Source: Candidatus Thorarchaeota archaeon (GTDB lineage Archaea > Asgardarchaeota > Thorarchaeia > Thorarchaeales > Thorarchaeaceae). Taken from it: 6,680 nucleotides of DNA. Position 1 is the stretch's first letter. Every line of letters begins with the position of its first letter. The translations under genes were made by a program, and so were the position numbers. The notes below the pieces were generated by a model. It was not told where the DNA came from, made no database searches, and saw nothing but the letters and a program-made list of their open reading frames with translations. Of this stretch, positions 1 through 5,158 are shown in pieces. The DNA is taken from positions 1,226,695 through 1,233,374 of the forward strand of contig CP070658.1 in NCBI GenBank assembly GCA_020355105.1. Direction: 5' to 3'.

Positions 1-482
1 ATGAAGACACGCAGATGTGGAGGGTCGTCGTATCCAAAGCGACGGCCCATGTAGTTCCCAATCGCGGCACCTATGTGAACTGCAGGACCCTCTCGTCCGA
101 CTGGATTCCCGGAGCCTATTGAGATTGATGTGGCGACCATCTTGGTCACTGCAGTCTGGGCGGTCAGCTCCACAGGATCATGCGTGAGTTCGATTGCCTT
201 CGAGATACCACTTCCCTCTATCTCATTACGTCCTAGGTAGATTAGAGCCCCCGAAAAGAGGCCACCAATCAAGGGCGCGAGGAACACCGGGATTCCCAAC
301 AGACCAATCGTTGTCGCATCAATTAGTGACTGAAATAGGACCATGAAGAGACCGCATACTGAACCAATCAGAAGTGAAGCAGGTATGTATAGCCTGTAGA
401 AATGACTGAAGTGTGAGAAGTGAAAGAGCTGACGAAGTGGTGTGACGTCCGGATTGGATCTGGACCGTACTTTGTCGCTCAT
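1..482 (-). CDS. CLC-family chloride channel/transporter, N-terminal part (runs off left edge)
   Basis: About 160 N-terminal residues are visible; the C-terminus lies beyond the window. CLC proteins are homodimeric membrane channels or Cl-/H+ exchangers. The reading frame shows hydrophobic helices at about residues 31-50 and 62-83, then GSGIS (90-94) at the place of the family's GSGIP anion-binding motif, and GREGP (129-133) with the gating glutamate E131, followed by an AVHIGAAIG stretch typical of the family. The final Pro of GSGIP is replaced by Ser. A His-Phe-Ser triplet repeat lies at 21-28, just before the first helix. The ATG at 482 is preferred because GGAGTGA lies directly upstream and a TATA-like box fits its spacing; an in-frame ATG at 506 would add eight residues. 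It lies 79 bases downstream of the stress protein gene on the same strand, so co-transcription is possible. The family call is secure; channel versus exchanger cannot be decided from this part. Confidence 0.9.
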   Translation of the reverse strand, partial: MSDKVRSRSNPDVTPLRQLFHFSHFSHFYRLYIPASLLIGSVCGLFMVLFQSLIDATTIGLLGIPVFLAPLIGGLFSGALIYLGRNEIEGSGISKAIELTHDPVELTAQTAVTKMVATSISIGSGNPVGREGPAVHIGAAIGNYMGRRFGYDDPPHLRVF

Positions 483-483
483 T

Positions 484-490
484 TCACTCC
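484..490 (-). promoter_or_regulatory. Ribosome binding site of the CLC gene
   Basis: The minus strand reads GGAGTGA one base before the ATG at 482, with the GGAG core four bases from the start. The same GGAGTGA word precedes the peptidase gene. It favours the 482 start over the in-frame ATG at 506, which has no comparable site. Confidence 0.5.
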
Positions 491-516
491 ACGCAAATAC
501 TAGCATGAAGCTCTTG

Positions 517-524
517 CTATTAAA
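517..524 (-). promoter_or_regulatory. Possible TATA box for the CLC gene
   Basis: The minus strand reads TTTAATAG about 38 bases ahead of the CLC start. An archaeal start site about 25 bases downstream would give a short leader of about 12 bases that still contains the GGAGTGA site. This would allow the CLC gene its own promoter besides read-through from the stress protein gene. Based on position and composition only. Confidence 0.3.
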
Positions 525-561
525 CCGATTTCGCGTGCGCTCATCTGGAATCTGAAATGCC

Positions 562-1035
562 CTACTTCACCACCATGACGGGACATTCAGCCATGAGCAC
601 TATTCTCTCCGTTGTGCTACCCATTCCAGCACGCCTTCCACCTGAAGTCCCTCTTGATCCAATGACTATTAGATCCACTCCATTGTGTTCGCCAGCTTCA
701 ATAACACGCTCAGCAGGTAGACCTTGCTCGAGAACAAGTCCAGTTTCGATATTGAATTCCTTCGATGCGTTCTCATATCCTGCCAACAAGCTCCTCCCGT
801 GATTCAAGTACTTGGCTAGGACTTCTTCAGCGTTCATATCAGTCATTAGTGACAGTTGATTCACTGATGGAGTTGGTACGACATGTACTATGAACAACTT
901 GGACTTCGTCATCTCAGCTATCTCGAACGCCACGGTTGCAGCTCTTGCTGAGCCTTCACTGCCGTCCACAGCCAAGAGAACGTGCTTCGCGCTGCAGAAG
1001 ATGCGCCCTGGTAGGCAATAGGTTATCGATTCCAT
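562..1035 (-). CDS. Universal stress protein (UspA family), ATP-binding type
   Basis: A 157-residue single-domain Usp, close to the usual 140-160. The first strand carries HVLLAVDGSE (residues 18-27) with the conserved Asp (D24). The C-terminal nucleotide loop is intact: GSRG (126-129), nine residues, then GS (139-140), followed by a last strand CPVMVV. This G-2x-G-9x-G(S/T) pattern is that of ATP-binding Usp proteins, which are small cytoplasmic dimers that act in stress adaptation or regulate partner proteins. The frame is open up to a start at 1119, but that would add 28 residues with no Usp counterpart and overlap the divergent control region; the ATG at 1035 is chosen. Even so there are 16 residues before the first strand, including two Cys. 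No clear ribosome binding site is seen, so a leaderless message is possible. It lies upstream of the CLC gene and could act on that transporter. Confidence 0.9.
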   Translation of the reverse strand: MESITYCLPGRIFCSAKHVLLAVDGSEGSARAATVAFEIAEMTKSKLFIVHVVPTPSVNQLSLMTDMNAEEVLAKYLNHGRSLLAGYENASKEFNIETGLVLEQGLPAERVIEAGEHNGVDLIVIGSRGTSGGRRAGMGSTTERIVLMAECPVMVVK

Positions 1036-1117
1036 GATATTACTCTCGCCTGCACTTTGAAATAGGTATTGATAGGTGAAATCTCTGAGTTCGACGTTGG
1101 ACCCAGTGTCTGCCAAC

Positions 1118-1125
1118 ATTTAACT
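1118..1125 (+). promoter_or_regulatory. Possible TATA box for the DUF6159-like gene
   Basis: ATTTAACT lies in the 147-base region between the divergent stress protein and membrane protein genes. A start site about 25 bases downstream would leave a leader of about 40 bases containing the strong ribosome binding site. Weak match; position is the main support. Confidence 0.25.
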
Positions 1126-1164
1126 GTACAGGGTGGTTCAATAGCTTGTGAACTAACACGTGTC

Positions 1165-1175
1165 AGAAGGAGGAG
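1165..1175 (+). promoter_or_regulatory. Strong ribosome binding site that sets a TTG start
   Basis: AGAAGGAGGAG is an almost ideal Shine-Dalgarno sequence seven bases before TTG at 1183. It decides the start of the membrane protein: the longer frame from 1069 would translate through this site and add 38 hydrophilic residues that overlap the divergent upstream region. Confidence 0.8.
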
Positions 1176-1182
1176 AAACTGT

Positions 1183-2589
1183 TTGACACAAGCTGACATT
1201 GTAGAATATCATGACAAACAACAGTATCCTAGCCACGGTGGAGCCGTGGCGGGAATCATAATCGTTTTGGCCGCTTTCATATTCGCTGGAGTCTACTCAC
1301 TGTGGAACCTATGGAATACATACGGTTCCCAAGTTATGGCCTTCATCAACGACATCCTGTCGGCCATCAGTCTGGTAGTCTCTCCTGGCGATGCTGCGAT
1401 TGCGATAGGCGCAATACTGCTAGGCCTGATTCTGCTTAGCATGTTTGTGGCATTTGGAGCATCTTGGCTAGCGAAGAGACTGGGAGGTATTCTGATCTAC
1501 ATAGGCGCCTTCTTCATGAACCTGATGACTTGGGCCCTTCCAATCATAATGCTAGCCACGGGTGTGCCCCTGGACTGGCCGGTGTTGATACCCGGAGCCT
1601 TTACGCTCTTTCTCACATTGTTGCTGTTCACTGTCTTCAGGAACAGGATTCAGCGCGCTGGTGAGATCGTTAGACTAACTGGACAAGTGTGTTTGGACGA
1701 GAAGGGAGTGTTTGTACCCCCGCTTCTTGTCATGTTCTTCACACTAATCTCAGCAGTGATGTTTGGAGGAATCGCCTTCTATTCAGTGGACGTGCTCTCG
1801 GGAGGGCATGCGCTGGATGTCTTCGGAGGAAATCCCACGTATCCACTTACACTCGAGAATGGATGGGCGGCCGGGATCGGGGTTGTCCTGTATCTCTTTG
1901 CAACTATCTTCTTCTACAACTTTGCATATGGGACTTCGTCTGCCATGGTATATCTCTATATGCGAGGGAGAGACCCAGACCTTGGAGATGGGGTCAGATC
2001 GACTTTGGGTGTTATCACCGGCATCATTGTTCTCAGCATCATTAGTGTGATCATAGCAATCATCAGAATGATCCTAGAACGAGTCGGCAGGGAGGCTGGA
2101 GGGGTCGGCGGCGCTGCGGTAGGCCGTGCTGCAGGTGGGGTCATTGGCTGGGTATGGGCACTGCTCAACTACTTCACTATCCCGGCAATGGTCGCAGAGG
2201 AGCTAGGTGCGAAGGATGGCATCAAGCGAAGTGCAGGTCTTGTCAAGAACAATTTCGTGGATGTCATAATCAAGGAGACAGCCGTCAGGTGGGCCTTCGG
2301 AGCCTTGGCTGTAATGTTCTTCCTGGCTTTTGCCCTCGGTGGTGCAGTCGTAGGATGGGTGGTCTTCGCTGGCGACATCGTCATGACGATTATATTGGGA
2401 GTGGTCTTTGCCGTCTTGGCAGGTATCCCTGTTTCCCTGGTTCTAAGGACCTTCGACATAGTCTATGTCACTCTGCTCTATGTCTTCATCAGGAGGAAAG
2501 AGGGAGACATCACCGGGAAGAGTGCTATTCCGGCTTCGATGGAGAGGGAACTCGACAGAGCATACACTTCCGCCCAAGGCAGCGGCTAG
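1183..2589 (+). CDS. Multi-pass membrane protein with DUF6159-like C-terminal half
   Basis: 468 residues from a TTG start with a strong ribosome binding site; an upstream TTG at 1069 is rejected. About ten membrane segments are visible, near residues 19-40, 70-95, 101-125, 133-152, 179-200, 228-259, 275-297, 317-339, 369-421 (probably two) and 424-437. From about 158 to 437 the layout resembles DUF6159: an amphipathic opening with GEIVRLTGQV before a Pro and a membrane helix, and later FTIPAMVAEELGAKDGIKRS (331-350), matching the family's 'F-x-x-P-x-x-x-x-E ... G-x-x-x-A/G-I-x-R-S' element, which also recalls choline-transporter-like proteins. The first 150 residues form an extra membrane domain not expected in short DUF6159 proteins. 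A Gly/Ala-rich stretch (302-322) could pack helices closely. No function is established for the family; transport or membrane organisation are guesses. It is transcribed alone, divergent from the stress protein and convergent with the peptidase. Confidence 0.8.
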   Translation: MTQADIVEYHDKQQYPSHGGAVAGIIIVLAAFIFAGVYSLWNLWNTYGSQVMAFINDILSAISLVVSPGDAAIAIGAILLGLILLSMFVAFGASWLAKRLGGILIYIGAFFMNLMTWALPIIMLATGVPLDWPVLIPGAFTLFLTLLLFTVFRNRIQRAGEIVRLTGQVCLDEKGVFVPPLLVMFFTLISAVMFGGIAFYSVDVLSGGHALDVFGGNPTYPLTLENGWAAGIGVVLYLFATIFFYNFAYGTSSAMVYLYMRGRDPDLGDGVRSTLGVITGIIVLSIISVIIAIIRMILERVGREAGGVGGAAVGRAAGGVIGWVWALLNYFTIPAMVAEELGAKDGIKRSAGLVKNNFVDVIIKETAVRWAFGALAVMFFLAFALGGAVVGWVVFAGDIVMTIILGVVFAVLAGIPVSLVLRTFDIVYVTLLYVFIRRKEGDITGKSAIPASMERELDRAYTSAQGSG

Positions 2590-2602
2590 TTTCAACTGGA
2601 GT

Positions 2603-2628
2603 GTGTGATGACCTTATTGTCATGACAC
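2603..2628 (+). terminator. Hairpin terminator after the DUF6159-like gene
   Basis: GTGTGATGAC and GTCATGACAC form a ten-position stem with one G-G mismatch around a six-base loop (CTTATT). The plus strand then continues with a pyrimidine run rich in T (2629-2645). It starts 14 bases after the stop codon and lies between two convergent genes. Archaeal termination relies mainly on T tracts, so the T-rich run may matter more than the stem. Confidence 0.55.
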
Positions 2629-2676
2629 TCTCTTCTCTTTCTTTCAAGATTCTTGGGCAGTAAGTAGAAGCGCTAG

Positions 2677-3897
2677 TCACAGCCACTCAAAGGCCTCATC
2701 CCAAGTCACGCTGGAAGCAGCGTACGGGTTGAGATAGAGTGTCCTAAAGAACTTCGGCAGCTGGTTCGTTTCACGAGCCTTGACGAATGTCGGGTACACA
2801 TAGTCGTTCCTTCCGATGTAGTAGGCGAAGACATAGGGAGCGAAGAAATTCGGACGGCCATCAGCCGTCTCCGGTTTCATGACGCCCATGACTGCCTCTA
2901 TTCTTTCTCGAGGGCTGAAGCTGCGTTCAGTCACATAGTCCACAACTTCCTCAACTGGCATATCATCCTGATTCATCATAATTGCTGCGTTGATGCTGAG
3001 TATTCTGAAAAGGTCACTCGTCGCTCTGGCAGCGTTGCCCTTGCGAGTTTCCTTCCCAACTCCCAGGAAGTCGGCCGCCGTGTCTGCGGTCCCCTCAGCT
3101 ATGACGGAGTGGCCGGTGTAGTACGATACGACCGATAGGTCCGTCCATCCGTGCTCCTTGTACGCCTTCTCCCGCCACAGGTTTGATACATGGTGCTCGT
3201 ATTCGTGATAGATAGCTCCAATCACTGTGTTCGGAGTTATTGGGCGATCAATGTTGAACTCATTCACAGACCGGAAGTCCCCCATGTACCAATTGTAGGC
3301 GCCCCAAGGCTTGTCTGTGACTGCCCTATACTCAATTCCATTGTCAGTTACCGAATCTCCAATGACCTCGTAGACTCTTGTTCTGAACATTTCACCGATT
3401 CCGGTAGACTCCTTCTGGAGGTCGACCTCTATGAATCTCCGTGCATCATCTCCTATGATTTCTCCCTCCCTCTGGAATCTTCTCACCCGGTCTGCTGTAT
3501 CATCACCGGGGAAATCTGAGAAGGCTTGTTCCACCTCGCGCCGGACCTGTTCGATCTTACTCTCTGGAAATGCCTCAGGTTGCACGTGGAGCAGACGTTC
3601 AACCAACTCGAGATAAGGAAAGTCTTGACCTGACAGCCACGATACTGTTGTGTGAAGCGAACTGACATCCTTCAGCATGCACATTCGACGGAGGTCTTCT
3701 CCAAATTCATCAGTTATCCTGTCACTGAGTGACTCCAGCTCATGCAGTATATCTTCAGGTGCTCTGTCCTTTTGTTGCCTTTCAGGGGCTAGTTCATCGG
3801 GCCCGAAGTATGCATCAACTATGTTTATGCCCGTGGTTCTCTCAGAAAAGTGTCCAATCTGACCACATAGTCGCACCCATTGCTCTCCAATATCCAT
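2677..3897 (-). CDS. Soluble HExxH zinc metallopeptidase, DUF885-like
   Basis: 406 residues from the ATG at 3897; a GTG-led extension to 3957 is rejected because GGAGTGA lies five bases before the 3897 ATG. HEYEH (231-235, followed by a second His) is a zinc-binding HExxH motif, with E232 as likely catalytic base. EGTAD (268-272) is the likely site of the third ligand, E268. DAYFGP near the N-terminus (28-33) and a C-terminal Phe/Tyr-rich 'VFAYYIGR' element (356-363) resemble the general plan of DUF885-type peptidases, whose motif is longer (HExxPGHH). The N-terminal 170 residues are largely charged and helical. No signal peptide or membrane segment is seen, so it should act in the cytoplasm, perhaps on peptides. 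Substrate is unknown. It has no same-strand neighbour close by and is divergent from the TGA-interrupted gene. Metallopeptidase fold likely; exact family uncertain. Confidence 0.75.
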   Translation of the reverse strand: MDIGEQWVRLCGQIGHFSERTTGINIVDAYFGPDELAPERQQKDRAPEDILHELESLSDRITDEFGEDLRRMCMLKDVSSLHTTVSWLSGQDFPYLELVERLLHVQPEAFPESKIEQVRREVEQAFSDFPGDDTADRVRRFQREGEIIGDDARRFIEVDLQKESTGIGEMFRTRVYEVIGDSVTDNGIEYRAVTDKPWGAYNWYMGDFRSVNEFNIDRPITPNTVIGAIYHEYEHHVSNLWREKAYKEHGWTDLSVVSYYTGHSVIAEGTADTAADFLGVGKETRKGNAARATSDLFRILSINAAIMMNQDDMPVEEVVDYVTERSFSPRERIEAVMGVMKPETADGRPNFFAPYVFAYYIGRNDYVYPTFVKARETNQLPKFFRTLYLNPYAASSVTWDEAFEWL

Positions 3898-3902
3898 ATC
3901 AA

Positions 3903-3909
3903 TCACTCC
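3903..3909 (-). promoter_or_regulatory. Ribosome binding site of the metallopeptidase
   Basis: The minus strand reads GGAGTGA five bases before the ATG at 3897. It decides that start over the GTG/ATG pair at 3957-3952. Confidence 0.65.
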
Positions 3910-3961
3910 AGCTGCAAGAGCATATTCAGCGTTGCACGTCGCCGTCTTGACCATCACGACC

Positions 3962-3969
3962 CTTTTTAG
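3962..3969. promoter_or_regulatory. Possible shared TATA-like box of a divergent promoter
   Basis: CTTTTTAG on the plus strand and CTAAAAAG on the minus strand lie midway between the peptidase start (3897) and the GTG start of the small OB-fold-like gene (4004). Start sites 25 bases away on either side would give a leader of about 40 bases for the peptidase and about 15 bases for the other gene, each still including its ribosome binding site. Either or both directions could use it. No other A/T-rich box is evident between the two starts. Confidence 0.35.
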
Positions 3970-4003
3970 TCCCTTCGGATTAACTCATTCGAGTGATTCG
4001 GCC

Positions 4004-4351
4004 GTGCCAAAGAAGAGTAGTTACAGAGGGAAAGTTGGCCTTGCCGTGGTGGTCATAGCAGTTGTGACCGTGGTAGCAATCGCGTGACAAGATGGCCTCA
4101 TAGGAGCCACAAGTATCGCCGACATCAATTCGGGTGACGTTTCTATCGGAACAGTCGTTACAGTGAAGGGAGAACTGACGGGAAGGTTGGGAAACGTTCA
4201 TACTATGTCACAAGGGAGTAACTTCCTAGTGTTCACATGGGATGGAACGAGTCCTCCAATAGGCTCCATAATCGTGGTCACTGGGGAAGTAAGCAGCCTG
4301 CTTTCTCTAGACAACGTTACGGCTGCAAGGCAGGTCTTGATCTTTCGATGA
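4004..4351 (+). pseudogene. Small membrane-anchored OB-fold-like protein, interrupted by in-frame TGA at codon 28
   Basis: From GTG at 4004 the frame reads a short basic start (MPKKSSYRGK), a hydrophobic helix GLAVVVIAVVTVVAIA, then TGA at 4085-4087, and continues open for 87 further codons to TGA at 4349-4351. The part after the TGA alternates short beta-like stretches (VVTVKGELTG, NFLVFTWDG, SIIVVTGEV, QVLIF) in the manner of a small five-stranded OB fold, facing outside if the helix is an anchor. GAGTGAT six bases before the GTG is a reasonable ribosome binding site. A later GTG at 4163 would remove the anchor and the first strand, so it is unlikely to be the true start. The neighbouring peptidase and phosphoesterase genes both end in TGA, so TGA is a normal stop here. 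Likely explanations are a point mutation, an assembly error or, less likely, recoding. Identity of the fold is an inference from pattern. Confidence 0.6.
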
Positions 4352-4367
4352 CAAATGAGTCCTTTGA

Positions 4368-4389
4368 TTTGAGTTTCTAAGTACTCAAA
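4368..4389. terminator. Hairpin between convergent genes
   Basis: TTTGAGT and ACTCAAA form a perfect seven-base stem with an eight-base loop. It sits between the end of the OB-fold-like gene and the end of the phosphoesterase gene, and includes the phosphoesterase stop codon. It could serve both strands as a termination signal, but no long T run follows. Confidence 0.35.
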
Positions 4390-5158
4390 GAGAGCTTCTC
4401 GGAAGGACTCGAAGTTCGGACCGTGAGAACAGACTTGCAGAACCTGTCTTCTCAATCAGCGTGAATGTAACATCGTCCTCGGATATCTCAATCAAAGTAT
4501 GGACTTGGATCGTAGCCCCACGAATCCTGCGAGAAAGAAGAGTACCAGTTGTATAGTGCACCATGTTGTTGAGATTCCACATCCAAGGAACATGGCGATG
4601 GCCGTTGAGCACAATTGAGCAGTTGGCCAGGTCTAGGACACCGAGAACTGCACCGGAGTCTTCAACCACGTTGTGTTCCCGACCGGTGTGTGGGACCGGA
4701 ATGAGATGGTGATGAAGAGCGAAAATGCGGACCTTCTCTTTCGCTTGTCCGAAGAAATCGCTGATTTCCTCGTACTTTGTGCGGCCTACATGACCTGCAT
4801 CATTATCCGGCTCCGCACTATCTGCTGCATAGAGTGCGATGCTGTCATCCTCATATGTCTTGAATCGTTCACCCAATAGCTCCTCAAAATGGACTGCACC
4901 GTAGTTCCGCTCATCATGGTTACCAGGAATGACCACCATGGGGACCGACAAGCCCTCCACGACGCCCGCAAACTCTTCGTACTCCTCCCTCAGTCCTTCA
5001 GCAGTGAGGTCTCCCGTGATAAGCAAGAGAGGAGAAGTCACGTGAGCAGCGCGCTTCTCAATACTATCCACAATCTGTCTGAAGTCATCAGTTTCCACGC
5101 CATCTTCTCCAACGTGGATATCGCTCATGTGAAAGATCGTCTTCTTGGTTTCACCCAT
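4385..5158 (-). CDS. Calcineurin-type metallophosphoesterase (possible phosphodiesterase)
   Basis: 257 residues, a complete single-domain enzyme. All signature metal-binding blocks are present in order: DIH (13-15), GD (49-50), GNHDE (79-83), the HHH cluster (149-151) and GHRH (186-189). This is the two-metal phosphoesterase set found in CpdA-type class III phosphodiesterases and related enzymes, which hydrolyse phosphomono- or diesters. The substrate cannot be read from the sequence. No signal peptide or membrane helix is present, so it acts in the cytoplasm. The start is firm: AGGAGGG lies eight bases upstream, and the ATG shares its A with the TAA of the preceding gene (TAATG). This tight overlap points to translational coupling with the Cys/His-tail membrane protein, whose inside part would be in the same compartment. 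Confidence 0.9.
   Translation of the reverse strand: MGETKKTIFHMSDIHVGEDGVETDDFRQIVDSIEKRAAHVTSPLLLITGDLTAEGLREEYEEFAGVVEGLSVPMVVIPGNHDERNYGAVHFEELLGERFKTYEDDSIALYAADSAEPDNDAGHVGRTKYEEISDFFGQAKEKVRIFALHHHLIPVPHTGREHNVVEDSGAVLGVLDLANCSIVLNGHRHVPWMWNLNNMVHYTTGTLLSRRIRGATIQVHTLIEISEDDVTFTLIEKTGSASLFSRSELRVLPRSSL

Noticed and set aside
1036..1119. 28-residue N-terminal extension of the stress protein
   Set aside because: It has no counterpart in Usp proteins and lies in the divergent promoter region.
1069..1182. N-terminal extension of the DUF6159-like protein from TTG at 1069
   Set aside because: It overlaps the divergent control region, reads through a near-perfect ribosome binding site, and adds no recognisable segment.
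2154..2663. 169-codon plus-strand reading frame overlapping the end of the membrane protein gene
   Set aside because: It lies in another frame of a convincing membrane protein, shows no domain pattern and is explained by base composition.
4085..4087. TGA read as Trp genome-wide
   Set aside because: The peptidase, the phosphoesterase and this gene itself end in TGA, and Trp is written TGG throughout.
4352..4384. A SECIS element for selenocysteine at the in-frame TGA
   Set aside because: The short 3' region holds only an A/T-rich seven-base-stem hairpin without the internal purine loop of archaeal SECIS elements; the convergent gene leaves little room.
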